A stretch of DNA of 64,000 nt from an uncultured Lachnospiraceae bacterium (GTDB lineage Bacteria; Bacillota; Clostridia; Lachnospirales; Lachnospiraceae): NCBI GenBank assembly GCA_910585625.1, contig CAJUFQ010000021.1:3013-67012 (forward strand). The letters are read 5' to 3'. This document shows, one piece after another, positions 1-8,761 of the stretch. The stretch's first letter is position 1. The number at the start of each line of letters is the position of its first letter. Under the pieces are notes generated by a model. That model was not told where the DNA came from. It was given only the letters and a program-made list of their open reading frames with translations, and searched no databases. The position numbers and the translations under genes were made by a program.

Positions 1-2
1 AG

Positions 3-530
3 CCAGAGTCCCAAGATGCCATTGCTTCCCTCAGACGCCAAGGCATCCTGACAGCTATGTTAACGGGGGACTCGTCCGAAAGCGCCCAGGCGGTGGCAAA
101 AGAAGCTGGAATCGATGAAGTGCATGCCCGCCTGCTGCCAGAAGAAAAATTATTCAAGCTTCAGGAACTTCGCCGCAGGCATGGCTCTGTGATGTTTGTA
201 GGCGACGGCATCAATGACGCTCCGGTGCTTGCCGGCGCAGATGTCGGGGCTGCCATGGGCAGCGGCGCAGACGCTGCCATCGAAGCTGCTGATGTTGTGT
301 TTATGACATCCAATATGCAGGCTGTCCCCCAGGCTATTTCCATTGCAAAGACAGCTACGAGGATTGCATGGCAGAATGTGGCATTCGCACTAGCCGTCAA
401 GGCGCTGGTCATGGTGCTTGGGCTGACCGGGCATGCGTCCATGTGGATGGCTGTCTTCGCCGACAGCGGAGTTGCCATGCTCTGTGTTCTAAATTCTGTT
501 CGGACGCTCTATCGCAGAACGGATAAATGA
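3..530 (+). CDS. Heavy-metal P1B-type ATPase, C-terminal part (Zn/Cd/Pb exporter type)
   Basis: Only the last ~175 codons are in the window; the reading frame is open to base 3, so the gene starts upstream. The visible part holds the end of the catalytic domain (LTGDS; the hinge motif GDGINDAP) and the last two membrane helices. In these helices the pattern is N-x7-K (NVAFALAVK) followed by DSG, which in P1B ATPases marks the Zn2+/Cd2+/Pb2+ exporters rather than the Cu+ pumps. The role would be ATP-driven metal efflux at the cytoplasmic membrane. It converges on deoC with a 116-bp gap that contains only a weak GGAAAA/TTTTCC hairpin (613-633). The phosphorylation site and metal-binding N-terminus are not visible, so the metal class rests on the C-terminal helices alone. 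Confidence 0.9.
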   Translation, partial: PESQDAIASLRRQGILTAMLTGDSSESAQAVAKEAGIDEVHARLLPEEKLFKLQELRRRHGSVMFVGDGINDAPVLAGADVGAAMGSGADAAIEAADVVFMTSNMQAVPQAISIAKTATRIAWQNVAFALAVKALVMVLGLTGHASMWMAVFADSGVAMLCVLNSVRTLYRRTDK

Positions 531-646
531 GCATTATTCCCTAACACCCTCATCTATGGCTAACCGGACATCCGGCGGGTATCCGTAAGTTCCATTCAAG
601 AAAATGCAAAATGGAAAACCTGGACGCTTTTCCGTCTCAAATACCA

Positions 647-1303
647 TCATAATGATTCACTTCTTGCTATTTTTACAAGCCGGCTGGTTCCCAGCCGGTC
701 CGCCCCCAGGCGGATAAATTCTTCTGCGTCCGCAAAGCTTGCAATGCCTCCCGCTGCCTTAATCTGAATGCCCTGCCCCACATTTGCAGCAAAAAGCTTT
801 ACGTCTGCAAACGTAGCTCCGGCGTCCGAAAACCCTGTGGAGGTCTTGATAAAGTCTGCTCCGGCATCTGTCACAACCTTACACATCCTGATTTTTTCAT
901 CTTCTGTCAGCAAGCATGTCTCAATGATGACTTTCAGAATCTTGCCCTGGCAAGCCTGCCTGAGGATGCGTATCTCCTCCTCCACGCAATCAAACCTTTT
1001 CTCTTTCACCCACCCAAGATTAATCACCATGTCAATTTCATCTGCGCCGTTTTGGATGGCATCTACAGCCTCAAATTCTTTTACCTTGGTGGTTTGGTAG
1101 CCATTAGGAAAGCCGATTACCGTACAGACTTTTACGTTCCCTGCCAGATAGTCTCTCGCCTGTTTTACATATGCAGGCGGAATGCAGACCGACGCCGTAC
1201 CAAAAGCTACCGCATCATCGCAAATCTGCCTGATTTCCTCCCAGGTTGCCGTCTGTACCAGCAATGTATGGTCTACCTTCGATAAAATTTCTGTCCTGTC
1301 CAT
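647..1303 (-). CDS. deoC: Deoxyribose-phosphate aldolase
   Basis: Cleaves 2-deoxyribose-5-phosphate to glyceraldehyde-3-phosphate and acetaldehyde in deoxynucleoside catabolism (cytoplasmic TIM barrel, class I aldolase). The 218-residue protein shows the Schiff-base lysine in FIKTSTGF (K153), the second active-site lysine in IKAAGGI (K182) and the acidic residue of DMVINLG (D91). An earlier in-frame ATG at 1327 is possible, but GGAGG sits 7 bases before the ATG at 1303, so I chose that one. The binding site overlaps the last codons of radA, whose stop lies 11 bases upstream, so the two genes are probably co-transcribed. No other deo genes are nearby. Confidence 0.95.
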   Translation of the reverse strand: MDRTEILSKVDHTLLVQTATWEEIRQICDDAVAFGTASVCIPPAYVKQARDYLAGNVKVCTVIGFPNGYQTTKVKEFEAVDAIQNGADEIDMVINLGWVKEKRFDCVEEEIRILRQACQGKILKVIIETCLLTEDEKIRMCKVVTDAGADFIKTSTGFSDAGATFADVKLFAANVGQGIQIKAAGGIASFADAEEFIRLGADRLGTSRLVKIARSESL

Positions 1304-1314
1304 AATAGTTCCTC

Positions 1315-2685
1315 CTATCCTATCCATCCGATTGCTTCCCGGATATTATCTACGCCGATAATTTTGATGCCTTTCGTATCCGTCAGTCCCGGTATACTGA
1401 CTTTGGGCAAGATGCAGGATGTAAATCCCAGTTTCTTCGCTTCTGATACGCGCTGCTGCGCCATGTTCACCGCACGTACTTCACCGCTTAAGCCAACCTC
1501 GCCAAAAAAGATGATTTTCTCATCAATGGCCTTATCCTTGAAGCTGGAGGCAAGAGCCATGACAATCCCCAGGTCGATTGCCGGCTCATTCATGCGGATC
1601 CCTCCCGCAATGTTGACATAAGCATCGCTGCCCGATAGGGCAAGCCCGCCCCTCTTTTCCAGCACTGCCATCAGTAGATTGACCCTGGTCAAATCCGTAC
1701 CTGCCGCCGTCCTTCTCGGTATCCCGAAATTACTGTGGCATACTAAAGCCTGAATCTCAACCAAAACCGGCCGCGTGCCTTCCATGGAACAGGCAACGAC
1801 AGAGCCTGACGCTCCCTCTGGCTTCCCGTTCAGCATAAATTCTGAAGGGTTTTCCACTTCCTGCAATCCGGCCTCCCGCATTTCAAACACCCCGATTTCA
1901 TTCGTTGATCCGAAACGGTTTTTCACACCCCGCAGAATCCGGTAAGAAGCATGGCGATCCCCCTCAAAGTAGAGTACGGTGTCCACCATATGCTCCAAAA
2001 CCCTTGGCCCGGCTACAACGCCTTCTTTCGTCACATGCCCTACAATAAACACCGTGATATCCATTCCCTTCGCAATCTGCAGCAGACGTGCCGTAGTTTC
2101 CCGCACCTGGGAAACGCTGCCTGGCGCCGACCCGACATCCTCACTGTACATGGTCTGTATAGAATCAATGACCACTGTCTGAGGCTTTTCCCTGCCGATT
2201 ACCTGTTCAATGCGTTCCAAGCTGGTATCGCAGAACAGCTGCAGCCGATCTGTAAAATACCCAATCCGCTGTGCGCGCATTTTAATCTGTTGTAACGATT
2301 CCTCCCCCGATATGTATAAGACATCCTTCGTCTCCGCCAGGTTCTTGCAGACTTGAAGCAACAGCGTAGATTTACCGATTCCAGGATCCCCTCCCACCAA
2401 CACAAGGGAACCTGGGACAATACCTCCCCCCAGCACCCGATCCAGTTCCTGAAATCCTGTCTTCAGCCGTTCTTTTGCTTGCATATCAATTTCTGAAATC
2501 TTTGCCGGCTTAAGCTCCTCATTCCCTCCCGGCGCTGCTTTTACCTTCCCCGCAGACTTTTTTTCCACCACCTCTTCCACGAATGAATTCCATTCCCGGC
2601 ATCCAGGGCATTGCCCCATCCACTTTGAGGATTCGTACCCGCAAGACTGGCAGAAATAAATGCTTACTTTCTTGCCTTTTGCCAT
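1315..2685 (-). CDS. radA: DNA repair protein RadA (Sms)
   Basis: RecA-like ATPase that helps process recombination intermediates. At 456 residues it has the family length. Order: four-cysteine zinc finger (C12, C15, C26, C29), RecA-type ATPase core with Walker A GGDPGIGKST (about 98-107), the RadA-specific KNRFG motif (about 253), and a C-terminal Lon-protease-like domain. AAGGAG lies about 12 bases before the ATG, a little far. In many Firmicutes radA follows clpC; here the two are ~9 kb apart on the same strand, with a signalling gene string between them. It is followed directly by deoC. A dispersed repeat fills the region upstream of its start. Confidence 0.96.
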   Translation of the reverse strand: MAKGKKVSIYFCQSCGYESSKWMGQCPGCREWNSFVEEVVEKKSAGKVKAAPGGNEELKPAKISEIDMQAKERLKTGFQELDRVLGGGIVPGSLVLVGGDPGIGKSTLLLQVCKNLAETKDVLYISGEESLQQIKMRAQRIGYFTDRLQLFCDTSLERIEQVIGREKPQTVVIDSIQTMYSEDVGSAPGSVSQVRETTARLLQIAKGMDITVFIVGHVTKEGVVAGPRVLEHMVDTVLYFEGDRHASYRILRGVKNRFGSTNEIGVFEMREAGLQEVENPSEFMLNGKPEGASGSVVACSMEGTRPVLVEIQALVCHSNFGIPRRTAAGTDLTRVNLLMAVLEKRGGLALSGSDAYVNIAGGIRMNEPAIDLGIVMALASSFKDKAIDEKIIFFGEVGLSGEVRAVNMAQQRVSEAKKLGFTSCILPKVSIPGLTDTKGIKIIGVDNIREAIGWIG

Positions 2686-2718
2686 TTCTACTTATAGCTC
2701 CTTTCCTACCAGAATGAA

Positions 2719-2950
2719 CAAAGTGGGCAAGCCCACTTCAACCCCCTTCCCCCATTCACAAGGGATCGGCTTGCACACTTTGACGCGCCGAGTGCAGATT
2801 TGTCCTAAGGGGTACCAGGCTTGCCTGGGGGATTCCTTAAGACAGTCACACAGTGACATTTTCCATTCACACAAGTGTGCATATCAATTTTCTTCTATTA
2901 GGAAAGCACTTTCACGCTCTAGCGTGACAAGGTATTTCCTATAGAATTAA
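2719..2950. repeat. Dispersed intergenic repeat, copy A
   Basis: This fills most of the 336-bp gap between radA and the gene ending at 3022. Blocks shared with copy B (29066-29245), in the same order and orientation: a GGCAAGCC segment with C-rich tract (2719-2757), an identical 20-base block at 2770-2789, and a right end containing ACTTTCACG (2865-2950). Copy A carries about 85 extra bases in the middle, including the perfect palindrome CCAGGCTTGCCTGG (2817-2830). The right end folds as a nested hairpin (TAGGAAA/TTTCCTA enclosing TCACGC/GCGTGA). No open frame with a ribosome binding site is present, so this looks like a non-coding, perhaps once mobile, element. Confidence 0.6.
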
Positions 2951-2998
2951 GAAAAGAGTGTCCTGAAAGCCTGCCTGTTCCCGGCCATTCGGACACCC
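2951..2998 (-). terminator. Rho-independent terminator after the gene ending at 3022
   Basis: On the minus strand GGTGTCC pairs with GGACAC across a ~27-base loop that has further internal pairing, and TTTTCTT follows. It sits 24 bases downstream of the stop codon and separates this gene from the repeat element and radA. Confidence 0.6.
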
Positions 2999-3021
2999 TT
3001 CTTTGAATCTTAAGCTACTGT

Positions 3022-3438
3022 TTACCCAATTTTTTCGATTTTGACTGCAACCGGCTTATCTTCGCTCAATTCCACTGAAAGACTGAGCTTTCCTCCCAAG
3101 TTCGTCTTCATCTGACCGGCATCTACATTATCCACCAAAACTTTGTATTCTTTCTGCTCTTCCAGTTCCAGCGTAATCTGCGCGTCTTCCGTCCCCTCTA
3201 CCTGAAACGACACGCCACTGTCCGTCACCTTAAGCTGGCTCACTGCAGTTCCCGGAACGGATTCATACACAAACATGCCATTGCGTTCAAGCTTGGTAAT
3301 CTCCTTAAAAGTCTTGACCTTATACAAATCCCCACCAAATTCAAAGTTATCTGCCTTTGACTTGGAATTCAGCTTATAATTCCCAAAACTGAGGGCTTCA
3401 CCATTGTCAATGCGGATCAATTCTTCTACTACAGCCAT
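3022..3438 (-). CDS. Small conserved-looking protein of unknown function
   Basis: A 138-residue protein (MAVVEELIRIDNGEALSF...) without signal peptide or membrane segment. It is acidic and rich in beta-forming stretches, with two probable small beta domains: residues ~1-70, and ~70-138, which contains short repeated hydrophobic/acidic strands. I recall similar proteins in Lachnospiraceae genomes labelled 'endosialidase' without catalytic support; no sialidase Asp-box is visible, so I do not adopt that name. AGGAGG lies about 8 bases before the ATG at 3438, making the longer in-frame start at 3474 unnecessary. An extended -10 (TGGTATAAT, 3532-3540) gives it its own promoter, and a terminator follows, so it is probably monocistronic. 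Confidence 0.7.
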   Translation of the reverse strand: MAVVEELIRIDNGEALSFGNYKLNSKSKADNFEFGGDLYKVKTFKEITKLERNGMFVYESVPGTAVSQLKVTDSGVSFQVEGTEDAQITLELEEQKEYKVLVDNVDAGQMKTNLGGKLSLSVELSEDKPVAVKIEKIG

Positions 3439-3563
3439 ATTACTTTCCTCCTGTTGCAATCTGCGCTCTCGCAAATGTAAATATTTTTCCCGGGCAGAAG
3501 CCTCCTGGCCCCTCCTGGTTCCTCAGGTCAAATTATACCATACCCCTCCCCTTTCGGCTAGTC

Positions 3564-4910
3564 TTATTTCCACATAATTGTCGTATTTTTTTGTATCTTA
3601 TCAGAAAAATCAAAATCCCAATGTCCGGACTTTTCAGGCTTCAATATTGGCTTTTGGGCTTGTTTGCCACCCTTAACCGTCTGTGTCGCAAAAACCTCTC
3701 CCTGATATATAAATGTTACTGTATATTCTTTTGCCTGCCCAACTCCAGGGTTGCTGCCCGGTGTTGTCCCTGGCGTCGTCCCCGGGTTCGTTCCTGGCGT
3801 CGTCCCCGGATTACCGCCCGGCGTTGTCCCCGGGTTCGTTCCTGGCGTCGTCCCCGGATTACTGCCCGGCGTTGTCCCCGGGTTTATTCCTGACGTTGTC
3901 CCGGAATGATTATTATTCGTGTTTCCCGGTGTTCGTGTATATCCGTTACCGCTTGCGGTTCCCGTACTGCCGGAATACGCTGTCTGGCTGCCGCTATTTC
4001 CTGCACTGCCTGACTGATTTTCGGATTCCATGCCGCTTTCGGGTTCTTCAGACTCCAATCCGTCCGTGTCATTTTCTTCTGTATCTTCGTACAAATCTGC
4101 ACTGTCCTCAGTTTCCGCATCCCCGGATGCAGCGCCATCTTCCCAATCTTCTGTTTCCTGAATTAATCCGCTCAGCTCTTCCTTTGAAATACCAGTTACC
4201 GGTGCCTCACGCTCTGCAAGTTCAAGCAGGAAATCCAATGCCTGCAGCGGAAGGCTCTGGAAATCAATTTCTGCAGGATCCGTCAGGACTGGCCCGGAAA
4301 CGCTGTCGCCGACACATTCCGCTTCTTCCCCAGCAGCGATAAGAATTTCATCGCCTACTGTCCCATCCTCAAGAATAGGGCTCATAGATACTTTCCCGGA
4401 GAATACGGATACCTTCGTATCGCATTCCTCTCCCTCGCTGTCTGTCACTTCCACACGGAAAATCGTACCGCGCACCGCCATCACGGAATTCGGGGAATTG
4501 ACCTCATATGTAGAATCCGAACTCAGCGGATTTTGGATTTCATTCGTTATAGCCCCCTGCACCAGCTCAATCTTCGTTTTGGAATCTTTGGCATTTCCTG
4601 CAGCTTCAATGGCAAGGATGCTGTTCTCCTCAACCATGGCATATTTATCGTCATCCAATTTGAGCCGCATGGAACTCCCGTCTTCCACGGTAAGCCTGTC
4701 GCCGGATTCCAGATAAAGATTTTCTGCAGCTTTGATATTTCCGGCATCTTCACGTTCAATATTTGCCGTCCCTTCCATCTCATAGATAAGGATAGAGCGG
4801 TATAGCTCCTGCCCTTTCATGAAATGGCTGGCCACCAGTACAATTCCTCCAATAGCCACGACTGCCCCGCAAAGGAGTGCAGCCATCTTCATTCCTTTTG
4901 ATTTCTGCAT
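3564..4910 (-). CDS. Membrane-anchored FecR-domain protein with Pro/Gly/Thr repeats and InlB-like C-terminus
   Basis: 448 residues. One N-terminal membrane helix (about 9-28) leaves the rest outside. Residues ~40-190 look like a FecR domain (VNSPNSVMAVRGTIFRV and the following strand-rich segment are typical). Then come an acidic, low-complexity stretch (~240-330), a tandem GTTPGSNP/GTTPGTNP tract (~335-390) and an InlB-type beta-grasp repeat (YTVTFIYQGEVFATQTVKGG). FecR domains usually sense or transmit envelope signals, and outside iron uptake they often sit beside CHASE2 proteins, as here. The gene is last in the string that begins at 15668; its ATG is 15 bases after the preceding stop, with AGGGGG as binding site. 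No anti-sigma N-terminal region or sigma factor is next to it, so a classical FecI/FecR pair is unlikely. Confidence 0.75.
   Translation of the reverse strand: MQKSKGMKMAALLCGAVVAIGGIVLVASHFMKGQELYRSILIYEMEGTANIEREDAGNIKAAENLYLESGDRLTVEDGSSMRLKLDDDKYAMVEENSILAIEAAGNAKDSKTKIELVQGAITNEIQNPLSSDSTYEVNSPNSVMAVRGTIFRVEVTDSEGEECDTKVSVFSGKVSMSPILEDGTVGDEILIAAGEEAECVGDSVSGPVLTDPAEIDFQSLPLQALDFLLELAEREAPVTGISKEELSGLIQETEDWEDGAASGDAETEDSADLYEDTEENDTDGLESEEPESGMESENQSGSAGNSGSQTAYSGSTGTASGNGYTRTPGNTNNNHSGTTSGINPGTTPGSNPGTTPGTNPGTTPGGNPGTTPGTNPGTTPGTTPGSNPGVGQAKEYTVTFIYQGEVFATQTVKGGKQAQKPILKPEKSGHWDFDFSDKIQKNTTIMWK
3743..3905. repeat. Tandem repeat encoding GTTPG(S/T/G)NP units
   Basis: In-frame near-repeats of a roughly 24-base unit (CCCGGCGTTGTCCCCGGGTT and variants on the plus strand) within the FecR-domain gene. 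They encode a Pro/Gly/Thr-rich stalk. Unit number could change by slippage without breaking the frame. Confidence 0.8.
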
Positions 4911-4925
4911 GATAATCCCCCTGTC

Positions 4926-7292
4926 CTATTGTTTCCGAAAATCATAGTCTCCGGTCTCCGGCACATATATCGCAGTCCCGCCATTGTATACGGTGTCGTC
5001 TCCTATAATTTTCCACTTTCCTTTGCCAAGTTTATAAGCAGTTCCTTTTTTCAGTGAGTAAACACCGCTCTTTTTAATCCCGTCACGCATCCAGGTCTTG
5101 TATACGGAAACCTCACAGATAGTTTTATTTCCTGCCAAATCCGTTGCCACAATCTTATGTGATGCATTATCCGGCTTGATAGTGAACATCCCTTTCTGAG
5201 GCTTTACGTTCTTCCCGTCTAGTGACACGCTTTTTAGATTAGCATCTTTCACATGATACTTTATCGTGCCATAATACTCGCTTCCATCTTTCAGGCCGGA
5301 AATTACCGGAGCCGTAGCATCAATCACAATTCCTTGTGTACTCGCATAGGCAGTATTACCTGCTCTGTCACTGGCTTTTACATATAACACATACTTGCCG
5401 TCTGCTTTTAGCTTCACGGAATCCTTACTGTTTTTCCACTTCCCGCCGATAACCTCTTCAATCTCCTGCGGCGTATATTCCCTGTCCTCCGGGAAAAGGC
5501 ACTCATGCGCAAGACAGTACTGCATTGTTCCTGGATCTGCATCGTTATCCGCATCCATAACATTTATCTTAATCTGCTTTGCCTGATTGTATATCAAATC
5601 AAAGGAAACATTGCTGCTAAACGTGTTCCAGATATGCTTTGTACCATCCAATGCAATCTCAATCAGAGGCGGCTGTGAAGGCTCCACGTCTGCAGACTCC
5701 TTGTGGAATCTTACTTCAACTGTAACATTATATTCCGGCATAACGAAACATCCATTCCCATCACCGCCCATCGGTACTGTGACGGGCTGGTCGGTTCCGT
5801 CGGTTTTCCGGTATGTGATAATCTCTGTCTTATAACCCTGTGCTGGGTAAGTTTCTACCGTGACAGTCTGACCTGGCATGGCTTTATCCACTTGCTGCCC
5901 ATTAATTTTGGGTGCAAAAGAACCCTGCTTTGTCTCTGGGCCTTTGGCAATCGCAAACTCTTTTGTCTCATTGCCTCCTGGATTGTCTCCTCCCGGCTCA
6001 TTTCCTCCTGGATTGTCTCCGCCTGGCTCATTTCCTCCTGGCTCGTTTCCTCCTGGATTGTCTCCTCCTGGCTCATTTCCTCCTGGATTGTCTCCTCCCG
6101 GTTCATCCACGCCTGGCTCGTTTCCTCCTGGATTGTCTCCTCCCGGTTCATCCACGCCTGGCTCATTTCCTCCTGGATTGTCTCCTCCTGGCTCGTTTCC
6201 TCCTGGATTGTCTCCTCCCGGTTCATCCACGCCTGGCTCGTTTCCTCCTGGATTGTCTCCGCCTGGCTCGTTTCCTCCTGGATTGTCTCCTCCCGGTTCA
6301 TCTCCGCCTGGCTGATCTCCTCCCGGTTTATTTGCCTTGATTGTGACAGAATTTGTCAGAAATGAAATCTGGCTGCCATTTTTCACATAGCTGATTTTAC
6401 AACAATAGCTCCCTGCATCTCCTGTATATGTCTTCGTTCCCACTTCTCCATCTTCAGCTTCGTAACGGCTCACTGTGACAGAAACCTCCAGGCTATATGG
6501 ATCCATATTATTCTGCATATGCAGATAACAATCGCCACTTGACATAGAAGTCACATAAAAGACATCGTTATTGTGGTCATAGCTCTCCAGATAAGCAGAA
6601 CCATTGCCTCCTTTAAGATAACCGCTGAAATACTGCTGGGAATTCGTGCCGCCGCCGATATTCTTTACGGCTACCACATCGCCTCTCTGCAGCGGAATCC
6701 GCAGTTCCATATAAGGCTGTCCGTTACCGGTAACCCACTTTCCGCTCTCACTGTTATAAGCTGCGTTGACTGCCTCAGCGGCTTTTATCTGCTCCGTTTC
6801 ATCATGGTAGTTCCCTATGTCCACAAGCCTGCGTTCATGAAGCCATTGGTAATAGAACTCTCCCCTGTCCTGCGCGCTGCCATCACCGATAACTACGGTT
6901 GGATTCTCCGCTGTTATAGGATTTGCTGAATATTCCGGTACCCAGTTCGGCGCAAGCACCACGTTTTCTGGCGCAAAATACCCAGTCATATAAGCCGGCC
7001 AGTCAGCCTCGCTGGCACTGACCCATCTGCTGGCAACCGTGTACTTAGCGTCGTCAACCCGCCACAGCCTATATCCATCTTGCGTATAGCCGGCCGGGCA
7101 GTTCTCGTTCACACTCTCCGCATATGTTCCTATATCATCAGACACATACATATCTGACGTCACCCTGGCCGATCCGGTGTACAGCCTCAAGTTCGCAAAC
7201 TCACCGTCTGCATTTACCGCTGTCGGTAGGAATGCAAAGCAAAGTGCGCATGCAAGGCAGAGACAGAGCCATCCTTTCCATTTCTTTTTCAT
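4926..7292 (-). CDS. Secreted surface protein with Gly/Pro/Asn stalk and Ig-like C-terminus
   Basis: About 788 residues. An N-terminal signal peptide (KKKWKGWLCLCLACALCFAF, then LPTAVNADG with a probable AxA-type cleavage site) targets it outside. Residues ~30-330 are a globular region I cannot name. A long tandem tract of GGDNPGGNEPG units follows (~335-455), then Ig-like or bacterial adhesion folds, with DATAPVISGLKDGS and VKDANLKSVSLDG near the C-terminus. No LPXTG sorting motif or membrane anchor is visible at the end. An ATG at 7301 overlaps the upstream stop, but GGAGG is only one base from it; the ATG at 7292 lies 10 bases from GGAGG and is the likelier start. It sits between the HD-GYP gene and the FecR gene, which suggests it is the surface partner of that signalling operon. 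Confidence 0.75.
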   Translation of the reverse strand: MKKKWKGWLCLCLACALCFAFLPTAVNADGEFANLRLYTGSARVTSDMYVSDDIGTYAESVNENCPAGYTQDGYRLWRVDDAKYTVASRWVSASEADWPAYMTGYFAPENVVLAPNWVPEYSANPITAENPTVVIGDGSAQDRGEFYYQWLHERRLVDIGNYHDETEQIKAAEAVNAAYNSESGKWVTGNGQPYMELRIPLQRGDVVAVKNIGGGTNSQQYFSGYLKGGNGSAYLESYDHNNDVFYVTSMSSGDCYLHMQNNMDPYSLEVSVTVSRYEAEDGEVGTKTYTGDAGSYCCKISYVKNGSQISFLTNSVTIKANKPGGDQPGGDEPGGDNPGGNEPGGDNPGGNEPGVDEPGGDNPGGNEPGGDNPGGNEPGVDEPGGDNPGGNEPGVDEPGGDNPGGNEPGGDNPGGNEPGGNEPGGDNPGGNEPGGDNPGGNETKEFAIAKGPETKQGSFAPKINGQQVDKAMPGQTVTVETYPAQGYKTEIITYRKTDGTDQPVTVPMGGDGNGCFVMPEYNVTVEVRFHKESADVEPSQPPLIEIALDGTKHIWNTFSSNVSFDLIYNQAKQIKINVMDADNDADPGTMQYCLAHECLFPEDREYTPQEIEEVIGGKWKNSKDSVKLKADGKYVLYVKASDRAGNTAYASTQGIVIDATAPVISGLKDGSEYYGTIKYHVKDANLKSVSLDGKNVKPQKGMFTIKPDNASHKIVATDLAGNKTICEVSVYKTWMRDGIKKSGVYSLKKGTAYKLGKGKWKIIGDDTVYNGGTAIYVPETGDYDFRKQ
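5976..6340. repeat. Tandem repeat encoding GGDNPGGNEPG / GVDEPGG units
   Basis: About 12-15 copies of 21- to 33-base units, built from TCCTCCTGGATTGTCTCC and variants on the plus strand, arranged in higher-order blocks. All are in frame with the surface-protein gene. The antisense strand is also open across the tract, a by-product of the codon pattern rather than a gene. Confidence 0.85.
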
Positions 7293-7297
7293 GTTAG

Positions 7298-8761
7298 TCA
7301 TACCTCCTTTTTTAATGCCTCGGAAAGCCAGCTGACAATCTGGCCGTCCACCTTTCCTTCTTCTGCCATGTTCTTAAGCATGGTAATGGATTTATTATCT
7401 GGAATCGCATTTTTATAAGGGCGGATTGCTGTCAAGGCATCGTAAATATCTGCTACCGTCAGAATCCGTGTCTCTAAATCCAGCTCCTCCGCAGTCAGCT
7501 GCTTAGGATAACCGGTTCCATTCAGAAATTCATGATGGGATGCCGCCCATTTGGGCACTATTGAAAAATTTTTATTAAAGCGAACCTTGCTGAGGATCTT
7601 TTCTGTCACGACAACATGATTCTTCATGACTTCACGCTCTTCTACGGTCAGGGTTCCCTGACGGATGCTCAGGCAAGCTTTTTCCTTATCTGTTATATAT
7701 TTCGTCACTTTTCCATTTTCTTTAATATGTTTTTTCAAAGAAAGGCTGCAGACCCGCGCATAACTTTCATTATTCAGATAACCCACGCCATCGATTCTAT
7801 GTATGAAATCAAGGTCAGACCTCAGTTCAGCAATCTGCTTTTCGTATTCTTCCTCTGTAATCCTTCCCCGAAGCATGTCAACTTCATACAATGACTCAAG
7901 AAGCTCAAACCTCTCTTCCACTTTCTCTAATTCCTCTCCAAGGCGGGTCGCCTTGTCCATCACGCCAAGCGGAACCACAATCTTGCCAATGTCATGAAGC
8001 AGCGCGGCAAGCAGCAGTTTTTCCTTCCTGTCCCGGTCAAAGAATTCTTCACATTTCCCTTCTCGGTGCAGCTGCGTAATATAATCAGCCAGAATCTGCG
8101 AATATTTGGCGACATTCCGCGTATGGGAAGCATTGTAGGGCGAACGCTCGTCCAGTACTGCCGTAAGGGCCTCCACGAAAGAGTACATCTGTGCTTTCAG
8201 TTCTTCCATATAAGTAAGATTCGTCAGCTCGATTGCCGCCATGGATCCAAGAGAACGTATGATGATGTCATACTGTTTGTCAAAGGGAATCACATTGCCA
8301 TCTTCGTCCATGGCATTGATCAGCTGCAGTACGCCAATCAAATCATTCTCATTATTCTCCAACGGGATGACAAGCTGTGACTTCGTGTGGTAGCCGGTCA
8401 GCGAATCATACTGCTTGGGGCCGGAGAAATCAAAGCGGTCACTGTCATATACATCCGGGATATTGACAATCTCCCGGTGGATTGCCGTGTAAGCGCAGAC
8501 ATTCTCCTCTTTCATGGCAACCGGCGGAATATCTGTGATGGCTTCACCATCCACGCCCCTGCTGATTCCCATAGATAAGGTTTTCATGATTTTAAACGAC
8601 AGCTGGTCATTCTCATACAGATATAATGTACTCGCATCGCAGTTGGTAATCTCCATCCCGCTCTCAAGAATGGATGCTAAAATCTTATTCCTGTCCCTGC
8701 CGGTAGACAGATTGATGCCAATATTCAGTATTTTTTTGAAATCTTCATATTCCAGGCGCAT
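7298..8761 (-). CDS. GAF-HD-GYP protein, probable cyclic-di-GMP phosphodiesterase
   Basis: 487 residues, no membrane segment. A GAF domain (~10-185) would bind a small ligand such as a cyclic nucleotide. A C-terminal HD-GYP domain (~195-470) has HDIGK at 256-260, HHE at 409-411, GTGYP at 415-419 and the closing DIYDALT (438-444). These are the metal ligands and signature of enzymes that hydrolyse cyclic di-GMP or related dinucleotides. The stretch between the HD and GYP halves (~270-405) is longer than usual and charged. The ATG overlaps the preceding gene's stop region and follows AAGGAG by 9 bases, so translation is probably coupled. With the CHASE2 cyclase two genes upstream, an attractive inference is that the GAF domain reads that cyclase's cAMP. 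Confidence 0.88.
   Translation of the reverse strand: MRLEYEDFKKILNIGINLSTGRDRNKILASILESGMEITNCDASTLYLYENDQLSFKIMKTLSMGISRGVDGEAITDIPPVAMKEENVCAYTAIHREIVNIPDVYDSDRFDFSGPKQYDSLTGYHTKSQLVIPLENNENDLIGVLQLINAMDEDGNVIPFDKQYDIIIRSLGSMAAIELTNLTYMEELKAQMYSFVEALTAVLDERSPYNASHTRNVAKYSQILADYITQLHREGKCEEFFDRDRKEKLLLAALLHDIGKIVVPLGVMDKATRLGEELEKVEERFELLESLYEVDMLRGRITEEEYEKQIAELRSDLDFIHRIDGVGYLNNESYARVCSLSLKKHIKENGKVTKYITDKEKACLSIRQGTLTVEEREVMKNHVVVTEKILSKVRFNKNFSIVPKWAASHHEFLNGTGYPKQLTAEELDLETRILTVADIYDALTAIRPYKNAIPDNKSITMLKNMAEEGKVDGQIVSWLSEALKKEV

Noticed and set aside
565..592. Similarity of the deoC downstream gap to the middle of repeat copy B
   Set aside because: About 21 bases around GGACATCC match loosely; too short to call a repeat.
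3564..4910. FecR protein as part of an iron-uptake FecI/FecR system
   Set aside because: No sigma factor or TonB-type receptor is present, and the organism type has no outer membrane.
5976..6340. CRISPR-like appearance of the regular repeats
   Set aside because: Units are contiguous, in frame with a surface protein and without unique spacers.
5878..6365. Long plus-strand open frames opposite the Gly/Pro repeat tract
   Set aside because: All plus-strand frames are open only because the repeat lacks stop codons; there are no ribosome binding sites, and the translations are low-complexity mirror repeats.
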